Assembly: GCA_003225495.1 (NCBI GenBank)
Contig: QIAJ01000023.1
Coordinates: forward strand, 1-64,000
From: Acidobacteriota bacterium
Lineage (GTDB): Bacteria; Acidobacteriota; Terriglobia; Terriglobales; Acidobacteriaceae
Length of the DNA: 64,000 bases
Direction: 5' to 3'
Part shown: positions 19,557 through 28,910 of the stretch, one piece after another
How the letters are laid out: each line of letters opens with the position of its first letter
Numbering within the stretch: position 1 is the first letter of the stretch
Notes under the pieces: generated by a model
Seen by the model: the letters and a program-made list of their open reading frames with translations, nothing else
The model's database searches: none
What the model was told of the DNA's origin: nothing
Position numbers and translations under genes: made by a program

Positions 19557-19587
19557 AGAAAGCGACTCCAAACATCGGACAACCAAC

Positions 19588-20370
19588 TTGCCCAAGAACG
19601 AAACTGAAAAAGAGAAAGAAACACCCAAAGAAGAAAAACGGCGGGAGACGACCGTAGAATTTCTGGCTTCCCTGGCGGAAGTGCTGGTGACTGGACTATT
19701 CATCATCACGTTTATTCTGCAAGCATTTGAAATTCCTTCGAGTTCGATGGAGGACACGCTGCTGATTGGAGACCACGTCTTCGTCAACCGTGAGCAGTTT
19801 GCCGCTCCAGCGCGCTGGATTGGGCCGCTGATGCCATATCGCGAAGTCAGGCGGGACGAGATTGCTGTGTTTCTTTCGCCCGAGCAGCCGGGATTATTCC
19901 TGGTGAAACGGATCATCGGCGTCCCTGGCGACCGCATCCATTTGCGCGACGATATTGTCTATAGAAACGGCGTGAAGCTTGATGAGCCCTTCGTCCGTCA
20001 CAAACGGGAGCACAATCCGTACACGGATAATTTCCCGGCGGTTCCGCCGTCGCCGATGTTTGGAGTCAGGAACGACAAATGGGCTGAGGAACTGCCGTCG
20101 CATATTGTGGGCGAGGATATTGTCGTGCCTCCTGACAGCTACTTCGCAATGGGCGATAACCGGGACGTCAGCTATGACAGCCGATTCTGGGGCTTTGTTC
20201 CGCGGAAGAATATGATCGGGCGCCCCATGTTCATCTACTGGTCATTTGTCACGCCAGACAACCAGTATGAGATGCGCGACATGAGCGACCGGCTTGGATT
20301 TCTGGCCCACACCATCCTGCATTTTTTTGATGAGACGCGGTGGTCGCGAACGTTCCGGCCGGTGCGTTAA
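19588..20370 (+). CDS. lepB: Signal peptidase I (second of three)
   Basis: IPSSSMEDTLLIGDHVFVNR; FLVKRIIGVPGDRI; YFAMGDNRDVSYDSRFWGFVP. TTG start. Confidence 0.95.
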   Translation: MPKNETEKEKETPKEEKRRETTVEFLASLAEVLVTGLFIITFILQAFEIPSSSMEDTLLIGDHVFVNREQFAAPARWIGPLMPYREVRRDEIAVFLSPEQPGLFLVKRIIGVPGDRIHLRDDIVYRNGVKLDEPFVRHKREHNPYTDNFPAVPPSPMFGVRNDKWAEELPSHIVGEDIVVPPDSYFAMGDNRDVSYDSRFWGFVPRKNMIGRPMFIYWSFVTPDNQYEMRDMSDRLGFLAHTILHFFDETRWSRTFRPVR

Positions 20371-20400
20371 GAGTAGTTCCGCAGAATCGGTATCCAAAAC

Positions 20401-21180
20401 GTGATCACGAAAGAGAAAGAGACGGCGCGGGAGGCAAGACCGCGCGAAACTACGGTCGAGTTCTTCGCCTCTTTCGCGGGAGTGCTGGTCACAGGATTAT
20501 TCATTATCACGTTCATCCTGCAGGCATTTGAAATTCCTTCCAGTTCCATGGAGGACACGCTGCTCATTGGTGACCATGTATTCGTCAATCGCGAGCAGTT
20601 TGCGCTGCCGACACGCTGGATCGGGCCGCTGATGCCCTATCGCAACATCCGCCAAGGGGACGTCGTGGTTTTTCTCTCGCCATCCGAACATGGCCTCTTT
20701 GTCGTGAAAAGAATCATCGGCATTCCGGGTGATCGAATACATTTGCGGGAAGGTGTGGTGTACCGCAACGGTAAGAAGCTTGACGAACCTTACGTTCGTT
20801 ACAAAGACGGTCCTAATTCCGAGTACACGCGCTCCTATCGCGAGAACTTTCCTGCGGTAGCGCCGGGAACTTCCAATCTCACGCCCGATTGGGAGTCTTC
20901 ACTTCCGAAGTATGTGGACGGCGAAGATCTTGTGGTGCCGCCTGGCAATTACTTCGCCATGGGCGACAACCGCAATGTCAGCTATGACAGCCGCTTTTGG
21001 GGCTTCATTCCGCAGGAGAATGTAATCGGGCGGCCGATGTTCATGTACTGGTCGTTTACTACTCCGCGCGATCAGTATGAGAAGCACAGCATGGGAGATC
21101 GCCTGGGATTTTTGGCCCATATCATCATTCACTTCTTTGACGAGACGCGGTGGTCGCGAACGCTCAAGGTTGTACAGTGA
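20401..21180 (+). CDS. lepB: Signal peptidase I (third of three)
   Basis: IPSSSMEDTLLIGDHVFVNR; FVVKRIIGIPGDRI; YFAMGDNRNVSYDSRFWGFIP. GTG start. Confidence 0.95.
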   Translation: MITKEKETAREARPRETTVEFFASFAGVLVTGLFIITFILQAFEIPSSSMEDTLLIGDHVFVNREQFALPTRWIGPLMPYRNIRQGDVVVFLSPSEHGLFVVKRIIGIPGDRIHLREGVVYRNGKKLDEPYVRYKDGPNSEYTRSYRENFPAVAPGTSNLTPDWESSLPKYVDGEDLVVPPGNYFAMGDNRNVSYDSRFWGFIPQENVIGRPMFMYWSFTTPRDQYEKHSMGDRLGFLAHIIIHFFDETRWSRTLKVVQ

Positions 21181-23699
21181 AATTCCTGCGGTCAAGACGC
21201 GGGATTGCTTTAGTCACGGCGATTCTTCTCATTCTGTTCTTGTTTCGTCCCGGCGTGCGCCACCTGCGCTACCGGATTGTAGGCTCAATCAGTTCGGCTC
21301 TCGGACGCCGGGTTACGCTCGACAATGTTCGGATTCACGTTCTTCCGCGTCCGGGGTTCGACCTGGAGGGTCTCGTCATCCACGATGATCCGGCGTTCAG
21401 CGCGGAGCCGATGGTACGGGCGCAGGATGTCTCGGCGGCGATTCGCTTGAGTTCCCTGTTGCGTGGACGTTTGGAAATTGCGACGTTGAGCGCTAATGAG
21501 CCCAGTATCAACCTGGTTCGAAATGATGAGGGCCGCTGGAATCTGGCGAGTCTGTTGGATAGGAGTGCGCACATCCCGGCGGCGCCGACCGGTAAGCCGG
21601 CTTCGGAGCGGCGTCCGGCATTTCCATACCTCGAGGCGACGCATGCGCGCGTCAACTTCAAGATCGGCCAGGCGAAGAAATCATGGGCCCTGACGGATGC
21701 GGACGTGACGCTCTGGCAGGAATCGGAGGATTCGTGGGGCGCGCGCATGACGGCTCAACCGGTGCGGACGGACTTCAATCTCACTGACACGGGAACCATT
21801 CAGCTCAATGCGAGTTGGCAGCGGGCTGAGAGCCTTGGCGACACGCCGCTACAGATCTCTGCGCAATGGCAAAAGGGTCAATTGGGGCAGGTCACAAAAT
21901 TGTTCAGTGGCGGAGATCGGGGATGGCGTGGAGGCGTCACTTTTGTAGCGAGTCTTTCCGGGACGCCGAACGCGCTTTTAGTTCGCAGCCAGGCCAGCAT
22001 TGAGGACTTTCGCCGTTATGACGTGATGAGCAACAGGAGTCTTCGGCTATCAACCGCTTGCACGGGAAAGTACAGTGCGCAGGATAGCGCGCTTACGGAC
22101 TTGTCATGTGAGTCCCCGGTTGGTGGAGGGGTCATCCGGCTGAAGGGTAACGCGGTCGGTAGCGCCAATATGCCTCGATACGATTTGACGTTTGTTGCGG
22201 AGAAGGTTCCGATTTCGTCGTTCTTGCAAGTTTTGCGGCACGCCAAAAAAGGATTGCCGACCGACCTGGTTGCGAGCGGGCATTTGGACGCTGAGTTTCG
22301 CGGTGTGAGAACGGAGTCGGACAAGCGATTCACCGGACAGGGAGTCGCAACGGATGTGCGGCTGGTATCGGGCTCGGAGAAAGATGAAGTCATCTTCGGC
22401 AGTGTGCCGCTGACGGTTTCGAATGCGAATCAGAGTCGCACGAAGTCGGGCGCGACAGGCTCTGTTTCAAAAGTCATTGCGGCGGCAGAGGCGCACTTAC
22501 AGATTGGGCCGTTCCCACTGGCGATGGGCGCGACGGGTCCGGCGAGTGCAGCGGGTTGGTTATCCGCGTCGGGCTATCGGTTCACATTGCGCGGCGATAC
22601 CGAAGTGAAAAGCGTTTACCGTCTCGCGAACATGATTGGGTTGCCGGGATTTCATCCGGTCGCTGAGGGGGCGGCGCGGGCCGATGTGAATATCTTCGGC
22701 CAGTGGCAGGGCTTCGCGGCCCCGCAATCGGTCGGCGCTGCTCAACTGCGGAATGTGAAGACTGGCATGCGCGGGCTGAATCCGCCCATCGAGATAAAAT
22801 CGGCAATTCTGAAGGTTGATGCCGAGAGCGTCTCGCTGGAGAAAATTGCGGCGCAGACCGGTGACACACATTGGACTGGGGCGGTTCGAGCACCTCGGCA
22901 GTGCGCTCGGGAGGGATGTGTATTTCAGTTTGATCTAGGCGCCGACGAATTGTCATCAAGCGAACTCGCGGAGTGGTTCACGCCTCATCCCAGCAAGCGG
23001 CCGTGGTACCGGGTTCTGACTTCAGGCGACTCTCCAGGCAAGTCTCCGTTGCTGGCGATCCAGGCGCGCGGCAGGTTGACCATTCATCGGTTGCGTTTCA
23101 AGGAAACGGATGCGTCGCAGATTGTCGCGCAAGTGGATCTGGATCGGGGCAAGATCATGCTTACAGGACTGCGCGGGCAGGTGTTCCAGGGCACGCATCA
23201 GGGAGACTGGACTATCGATGCTTCGGTAATGCCTCCACACTATCAGGCGAAGGGACAGTTGCAGAATGTATCGATGGCGGAAGTCAGCGCGGCCATGAGC
23301 GATGATTGGGCCAGCGGGACTGCCGACGGGAAATTCGATCTGGAAAGTTCCGGCGTCAGCTTCGCTGAACTGATGGGGCACGCCGAAGGCGACATCCAGT
23401 TCATTTTGCGTAATGGGACTCTGCCCCATATTGAATTGCCAGACGCCGCGAGGCCTTTCCCGGTGCGCACATTTGCTGGGAGCGCTAAAGCGAAGAATGG
23501 AAACTGGAAATTGAGCTCGGGCAAACTGGAATCTCGGGACGGCATCTACCAGGTTAGTGGCACGGCTTCTCCCGTCAATGGATTGAACCTGATTTTTACG
23601 CGGGGTGATGAGCAGTCGTGGAATATCACCGGAACTCTGCTGAAAACCAATGTTGCGCATGCTACTCGCACGGAAGCACGAACGGTGGTTAAGCCCTAG
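21177..23699 (+). CDS. AsmA family protein
   Basis: VKFLRSRRGIALVTAILLILFLFRPGVRHLRYRIVGSISSALGRRVTLDNVRIHVLPRPGFDLEGLVIHDDPAFSAEPMVRAQDVSAAIRLSSLLRGRLEI: AsmA N-terminus. GTG start overlaps the preceding stop. Confidence 0.85.
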   Translation: MKFLRSRRGIALVTAILLILFLFRPGVRHLRYRIVGSISSALGRRVTLDNVRIHVLPRPGFDLEGLVIHDDPAFSAEPMVRAQDVSAAIRLSSLLRGRLEIATLSANEPSINLVRNDEGRWNLASLLDRSAHIPAAPTGKPASERRPAFPYLEATHARVNFKIGQAKKSWALTDADVTLWQESEDSWGARMTAQPVRTDFNLTDTGTIQLNASWQRAESLGDTPLQISAQWQKGQLGQVTKLFSGGDRGWRGGVTFVASLSGTPNALLVRSQASIEDFRRYDVMSNRSLRLSTACTGKYSAQDSALTDLSCESPVGGGVIRLKGNAVGSANMPRYDLTFVAEKVPISSFLQVLRHAKKGLPTDLVASGHLDAEFRGVRTESDKRFTGQGVATDVRLVSGSEKDEVIFGSVPLTVSNANQSRTKSGATGSVSKVIAAAEAHLQIGPFPLAMGATGPASAAGWLSASGYRFTLRGDTEVKSVYRLANMIGLPGFHPVAEGAARADVNIFGQWQGFAAPQSVGAAQLRNVKTGMRGLNPPIEIKSAILKVDAESVSLEKIAAQTGDTHWTGAVRAPRQCAREGCVFQFDLGADELSSSELAEWFTPHPSKRPWYRVLTSGDSPGKSPLLAIQARGRLTIHRLRFKETDASQIVAQVDLDRGKIMLTGLRGQVFQGTHQGDWTIDASVMPPHYQAKGQLQNVSMAEVSAAMSDDWASGTADGKFDLESSGVSFAELMGHAEGDIQFILRNGTLPHIELPDAARPFPVRTFAGSAKAKNGNWKLSSGKLESRDGIYQVSGTASPVNGLNLIFTRGDEQSWNITGTLLKTNVAHATRTEARTVVKP

Positions 23700-24285
23700 T
23701 GAGAAGCTGGACGTTCGCGGCTGGCAGATTCTGATTTCGGCAGCGGTATTTGTGACGTCCCTTTCGTTCGCCGCGGACAGTCACAGCCTAGCTGACAGTG
23801 CTCAAAGGAAATTCGATCACATCCATCAGAACGGCCAGCGGTCGCGGCCAGATTCCCATCCAACTGAGCTTACCGAAGACGAAGTAAATGCTCACCTGAG
23901 GTCGGGGAGTGTTCGGCTGCCGGCGGGCGTTGAGTCGGTGCGCCTGGTGGGGATTTCGGGCGCGATCACCGGACGGTGTCGTGTGGATTTCGATCGGGTA
24001 CGGGAAGGGCGCGCCAATTCCAATTCCTTACTAAAGCTATTTTCTGGCGTGCACGAGGTGGTCGTGTCCGCGGAGGCGGTGGGCTCGAATCACAAGGGTC
24101 GAGTACAGGTTAATTCGGTCGCGATCGATGGAATTGAGGTGCCGCGATTTGTGCTGGAGCTGTTTGTCGACAAGTATGTGACGCCGCGCTATCCGGGAGT
24201 GGGGTTGGATTCGACGTTTGCGCTTCCCGACAAGATCGAAACAGCGACGGTAGGACAGCATATGCTGACGATCGTGCAGAGGTAG
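23650..24285 (+). CDS. Hypothetical exported protein downstream of AsmA
   Basis: Overlaps the AsmA 3' end; hydrophobic segment ILISAAVFVTSLSFAADS. Recurrent ...VSAEAVGSNHKGRVQVNSVAIDGIEVPRFVLELFVDKY. Family not identified. Confidence 0.65.
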   Translation: MLRMLLARKHERWLSPSEKLDVRGWQILISAAVFVTSLSFAADSHSLADSAQRKFDHIHQNGQRSRPDSHPTELTEDEVNAHLRSGSVRLPAGVESVRLVGISGAITGRCRVDFDRVREGRANSNSLLKLFSGVHEVVVSAEAVGSNHKGRVQVNSVAIDGIEVPRFVLELFVDKYVTPRYPGVGLDSTFALPDKIETATVGQHMLTIVQR

Positions 24286-24343
24286 AAGTCCTTCGCTCCG
24301 CTCAGGATGACAGACTTGTTTAAAGTGATGGTTCTAACGCGCG

Positions 24344-26026
24344 CTAGGGCATAAAGCCTGGTCCGCGCAGGACTTTCCCGGGCAGTGCACCGGTCATCTT
24401 TCCATTTTCGATGACTGGGACGCCGTTGACCAACACGAATTCCATCCCCTGCGACAACTGGTTGGGGTTGTCAAAGGTAGCGAGGTCCCGGACGGTTTCA
24501 GGATCGAAGATAACTATATCGGCCCACATTCCCTGCTTCAGAACTCCGCGATCGTTGAAGTGCATACGCTGGGCGGGAAGAGCGGCGAATTTGCGGATCG
24601 CATCTTCGAGGGTTAGCTTCTTTTCTTCTCTCACATACTTGCGCAGGATGCGCGGGAACGTGCCGTAGGCGCGTGGATGCGGATGTTCCTCGCCCAGAAT
24701 TCCGTCGGGCGACGTGCCAGAGGAATCGTTGTCAACGGAGACCCATGGTTGCTGCAAGGCGAGAGCGACATCGGGTTCGGACATTCCAAAGACGGCGCAT
24801 GAGGTGAAGGCTTTGTCTTCGATCAGGAGGTCGAACAGGGCATCCATTGGATCTTTGTTCCAGGCCTGGGCTACGTCGGAAAGCCGTTTCCCCTGAAATT
24901 TTTTCAACTCTGCGTTTTGCACAACTCCGATCATTACGTCCTGGGGTCCTGAAATCTCGTCCCATTCGTTGTCCCAATCTTTCGACGGCGTCGTCATGTC
25001 TTTGCGAATACGCGCGCGGGTAGAGGGATCTTTCAGGCGCTCGATCAGTTTGAGATCGCCGCCATCATGCGCCCACGGTGGAATGAATGCCGACATGCTG
25101 TTGAACCAGGCCGTGTAGGCGTAGGTATTGGCGGAAATGTCGGCACCCTGGGCGCGAGCCTGATTAATTTTCGCGATGACATCGGGCATACGTCCCCAGT
25201 TGTTTTTGCCGGCAACTTTGATGTGCCAGATTTCGACGGGAATGTGGGCTTCGCGTCCGATGCGCAGAGATTCGTCGATTGACTCGAGTACGCTGTCGCT
25301 TTCGCTCCGCATGTGAGTGGCATAGATACCGCCGAATTTTGCGGCCTCGCCGGCTAGCGCGATGATTTCTTCGGTTTTCGCGTAAGGAGCGGGGGCGTAT
25401 TCGAGCGAGGTCGAAACTCCGACGGCGCCTTCGCGCATAGCATCGCGAACCAGCGCTTTCATTTTTTCGAGTTGCTCGACGGTGGGTTGAACGTCGGCAT
25501 CGCCGAGAACCATGCGGCGCACCTGGGTTGCTCCGACGTAACTGGCGAGATTAATACCAATACCCTGCTTTTCGAGGCGGACGAAATATTGGCGGAAGGT
25601 GCGCCAGTCAGGCTTGATTTTGTAGTGCTCGTAGCCGGGAAGATCGGCTTCGATGATTGCGTCGTTGAGCGGAGCGATCGATCCGCCTTCTCCGGTGACC
25701 TCGGTAGTAATTCCCTGAAAGATCTTCGATGGCAGACGCGGATCGACAAGAATCGTGGTTTCGGATTGTCCCAGCATATCGATGAAGCCGGGAGCAATTA
25801 CTTTGCCGGCCGCATCGATCGTGCGCTTGCGACCGCTCTCAGAGAGATTGCCGATGGCGGCGATCCGGCCATCACGGATGCCGATGTCTCCGGAGTACCA
25901 TGGAGAACCGGTGCCGTCGACGATGTGGCCTTTTATGATGACAAGATCGAACGGACGATCGGCAGCGAAGGTCAGAGAAGAGACTGCTACAAGAAATAAG
26001 AGAGTAATACGACGAGCAATCGTCAT
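24344..26026 (-). CDS. N-acyl-D-amino-acid deacylase family amidohydrolase, secreted
   Basis: FDLVIIKGHIVDGTGSPWYSGDIGIRDGRIAAIG...KVIAPGFIDML...YATHMRSES...RGVLKQGMWADIVIFDPETVRDLATFDNP. Signal peptide MTIARRITLLFLVAVSSLTFA; start trimmed from 26347. Confidence 0.88.
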   Translation of the reverse strand: MTIARRITLLFLVAVSSLTFAADRPFDLVIIKGHIVDGTGSPWYSGDIGIRDGRIAAIGNLSESGRKRTIDAAGKVIAPGFIDMLGQSETTILVDPRLPSKIFQGITTEVTGEGGSIAPLNDAIIEADLPGYEHYKIKPDWRTFRQYFVRLEKQGIGINLASYVGATQVRRMVLGDADVQPTVEQLEKMKALVRDAMREGAVGVSTSLEYAPAPYAKTEEIIALAGEAAKFGGIYATHMRSESDSVLESIDESLRIGREAHIPVEIWHIKVAGKNNWGRMPDVIAKINQARAQGADISANTYAYTAWFNSMSAFIPPWAHDGGDLKLIERLKDPSTRARIRKDMTTPSKDWDNEWDEISGPQDVMIGVVQNAELKKFQGKRLSDVAQAWNKDPMDALFDLLIEDKAFTSCAVFGMSEPDVALALQQPWVSVDNDSSGTSPDGILGEEHPHPRAYGTFPRILRKYVREEKKLTLEDAIRKFAALPAQRMHFNDRGVLKQGMWADIVIFDPETVRDLATFDNPNQLSQGMEFVLVNGVPVIENGKMTGALPGKVLRGPGFMP

Positions 26027-27390
26027 GAATGTTTCTCCGAGTTCGCCAGAGCATTTTCGCTGCTGGCAAGTTGTGAACCGCGAGGGCGGCCGATGAGAAT
26101 TCCAGTGACTAACCAGAAAACGAGCGCAAGCCATTCCCATCCAGAAAAGTGGCCAGGAACGAAAGGCAAAATCTTCATCAGCCCCATGGCGAGCGCCACG
26201 AACGCACCGACCCACGCGATTGTACGTTCGCGCGTCGGGGGATTCATTCGCAGATAGGCGGCGCAGGCAGCAAACCATCCTATCGCAGAGGCGAGGGAGC
26301 CGACGTCGGTTATCGGGATGAGGATCGCGCTGCCGAGGAACATGCACACGCCCGTAGCGAAACCGACCCAGAGCACTGCTGTTGCGGGCGTCTGATTTCT
26401 CGGATGGACTCTTGCCAAACGACCGTCCACCAAACCGCGCCTTCCCATCGCAAACAGCAAGCGGCTGGCGGCTACGAAGTTTCCGTTGAACACCTTGAAC
26501 AGGGAGAGAAGCGCTGAAGCCAGAATGATGCTGACGATCCAGCGCGAGCCGATTGCATGCTCGAATGCGACCGCGGTCATGAAGGGAGCGCCGATCAGTT
26601 CATGCCACGGTGCAACGAATCCGACCGCAGCGATCACAATGATGTAGAAGAGGAATCCGACGATGATGGCGGCCCAGATCGCGCGCAGAAAACTGCGCGA
26701 GCGAAATTCGGGATTTGCTTCTTCGGCCGCCTTGGTTACCGATTCGTACCCAGTCATGAAATAAGGGACGATCTGCAATACCAGCAAAATCGAGATGAAC
26801 GGCGTGTGCGTGAACAATGGCGGAAAATTCGACGTGGACCCGCGCGTCACGCCGATTCCGACGAAGACGACGAACAGCGCAAGTGTTCCAAAGGTCGTCC
26901 AGTTCTGAAAAGTGGCGCTCAGGCGGATGCCACGATAATTCAGCAGTGTCAGCAGCCCGGTGAGGCCGAGGCCGATAGCGAGATGCGGCAGGTACACGGG
27001 CTTCCCCGCCACGCGATACAACTCAATGGAGTCGAGGGCGGGAAAAATGTAGCCGGCGATTCGTCCTACTGCGACGGCTTCCCACGGGCAGACGATGAAG
27101 TAGGCGAGCATCATCATCCATCCCGTGAAGAAACTGACTGGTTGCGGAAAGACGCTGGCGGTGTAGGCGACTTCGCCAGAAGCGTCCGGCATGGCCATAA
27201 CCAGTTTGCCGTAAACGTAGCCGATGGGGAGCAGTAACACTCCGCCGATGGCGAACCCTAAAATGCCTCCAAGCGGGCCGCCGCGAGTGAGCCAGTCGTC
27301 CATAACCACCAGCCAGCCGACACCAACCATCGTTCCCCAACCCAGGGAGAAGTAGTCGGTGATGCGAAGTTTGCGGGCGAGCTGTGTCAT
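26023..27390 (-). CDS. APC family amino acid permease
   Basis: About 12 TM hydrophobic protein; LGWGTMVGVGWLVVMDDWL and GYESVTKAAEEANPEFRSRSF. 4-bp overlap with the downstream deacylase. Confidence 0.88.
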   Translation of the reverse strand: MTQLARKLRITDYFSLGWGTMVGVGWLVVMDDWLTRGGPLGGILGFAIGGVLLLPIGYVYGKLVMAMPDASGEVAYTASVFPQPVSFFTGWMMMLAYFIVCPWEAVAVGRIAGYIFPALDSIELYRVAGKPVYLPHLAIGLGLTGLLTLLNYRGIRLSATFQNWTTFGTLALFVVFVGIGVTRGSTSNFPPLFTHTPFISILLVLQIVPYFMTGYESVTKAAEEANPEFRSRSFLRAIWAAIIVGFLFYIIVIAAVGFVAPWHELIGAPFMTAVAFEHAIGSRWIVSIILASALLSLFKVFNGNFVAASRLLFAMGRRGLVDGRLARVHPRNQTPATAVLWVGFATGVCMFLGSAILIPITDVGSLASAIGWFAACAAYLRMNPPTRERTIAWVGAFVALAMGLMKILPFVPGHFSGWEWLALVFWLVTGILIGRPRGSQLASSENALANSEKHS

Positions 27391-27399
27391 GGGGTCGGG

Positions 27400-28344
27400 C
27401 TAGAACACGCAGAGCATTTCGAATAAAAGATTGGCAGCGAGCAGCGATGTAATTTCGCCATTGTCGTAGGGAGGCGAGACTTCCACCAGATCCGCGCCTA
27501 CCAAATTCTGGCCTTTTAGAGCGCGGACCAGTTCGAGAATCTGAAAACTGGAAAGGCCGCCGACTTGAGGCGTGCCGGTGCCGGGAGCAAAGGCGGGATC
27601 GACTACATCGATATCAAGGGTGAAATAAACCGGCCTGCCGCGAAGTCTTTTCAGGGCTTTCTGACTAGGCTCCATACCGCCCCGATGGAATTCTTCGGCG
27701 GTAATCACGTTGAATTTATGTTTGCGCCCGAATTCGAAATCGTCCTTTGAATACACCTGGCCGCGAAGTCCGAGCTGAAAGACACTGCCCTCGATCAGAA
27801 GACCTTCCTCCACTGCGCGTCGCACCGGAGTGCCGTGGGAATGTGGGCTTCCGAAGTAACCACCCCAGGTATCATTGTGCGCGTCGAACTGGATGAGCGC
27901 TACGGGGCCGAATTCCTTGTGGATTGAACGCAGGATGGGAAGCAGTATGGAATGATCGCCGCCGACACAAAGAGAACGGGCCCCGGCTGCGAGAACGTCA
28001 TTCAGCTGGCTGGTGATTCGTTTAAAGGTATCGTCCAGCGAAAGTGGATTGATCGAGAGGTCGCCGTAGTCGGCCACGCGCCATTTCGAAAAGGGATCGA
28101 CATTCAAGACGGGGTTCCAGGGGCGAATCATGCAGCTCTGCGCTCGGACATTGCGCGGTCCAAAGCGCGGTCCGGAGCGATAGGTCGCTCCGCCATCGTA
28201 GGGAATGCCGATCAGGGCGATGTCGAGAGTTTGCGCACTTGTCACGTGCGGCAGCCGCATGAAAGTGGCGATACCAGAGAATCGGGGATAAACGAGAGCG
28301 TCGACAGGCGCGGGCCGTGGGCCTGCCAGTCTCTTGGGCCTCAT
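27400..28344 (-). CDS. Agmatinase/arginase (ureohydrolase) family protein
   Basis: IGIPYDGGATYRSGPRFGPRNVR, GGDHSILLPI, IQFDAHNDT, YFTLDIDVVDPAFAPGTGTPQVGGLSS: Mn-binding ureohydrolase motifs. Substrate not assignable. Confidence 0.88.
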   Translation of the reverse strand: MRPKRLAGPRPAPVDALVYPRFSGIATFMRLPHVTSAQTLDIALIGIPYDGGATYRSGPRFGPRNVRAQSCMIRPWNPVLNVDPFSKWRVADYGDLSINPLSLDDTFKRITSQLNDVLAAGARSLCVGGDHSILLPILRSIHKEFGPVALIQFDAHNDTWGGYFGSPHSHGTPVRRAVEEGLLIEGSVFQLGLRGQVYSKDDFEFGRKHKFNVITAEEFHRGGMEPSQKALKRLRGRPVYFTLDIDVVDPAFAPGTGTPQVGGLSSFQILELVRALKGQNLVGADLVEVSPPYDNGEITSLLAANLLFEMLCVF

Positions 28345-28379
28345 GGGCGCGAATTATAAAGCATCGCGCCCAGCGACCC

Positions 28380-28760
28380 TTAGGCGACCGCGTAGTGCGG
28401 CCGCCCTCCCGGCGTTTGCAAGATGCAAAGCGCCTCTTCCAGGGAGGAAATTTCAAACACAGTGGTGAGTCGAGTGGCCTGAAGCAAGCGCAAAACGAGC
28501 GGGTTGGGGTTCACCAGCTTCATCTGGACACAATTCATTCGTGCCCAGCGACGTACCAACAGCAAGATCCCGAGACCTCCCGCATCGAGTTGCTCGATAT
28601 CAGAAAGATCCACTATGAGCACGCGCAGATGCTCGAGCCGCTCGATTCCGCGACGAAACTCATCCAGGGGAGTCCCGCGAACCATGCGCCCGGAGCAGCG
28701 CACGACGGCAACGTCATGCTGACATTCGACTTGGTATCGTAGCTCCATGATGTTATTCAT
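28380..28760 (-). CDS. STAS domain anti-anti-sigma factor-like protein
   Basis: DVAVVRCSGRMVRGTPLDEFRRGIERL...LIVDLSDIEQLDAGGLGILLLVRRWA: STAS fold pattern. Confidence 0.8.
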   Translation of the reverse strand: MNNIMELRYQVECQHDVAVVRCSGRMVRGTPLDEFRRGIERLEHLRVLIVDLSDIEQLDAGGLGILLLVRRWARMNCVQMKLVNPNPLVLRLLQATRLTTVFEISSLEEALCILQTPGGRPHYAVA

Positions 28761-28910
28761 ACGAAATCAGTAGGGGAAAGTTCCCCGTTTGGGCTTAGGA
28801 ATTAGACGCTGAACGGTGGGAAAAGTTACCCGCCGGAAGGGCAGGAAACCAGGTTATCGGTCACAGGTCGCGGGCTCTGGATTGTTAACGGGAGATGAAA
28901 ATAATTCATC

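Noticed and set aside
18810-19937. 375-aa minus-strand ORF
   Set aside because: Antisense to two signal peptidase genes; low-credibility composition.
24344-26347. Extended N-terminus (26027-26347) of the deacylase ORF
   Set aside because: Overlaps the APC permease coding sequence; the signal peptide begins at ATG 26026.
26557-27237. 226-aa plus-strand ORF
   Set aside because: Antisense to the APC permease; charged shadow ORF.
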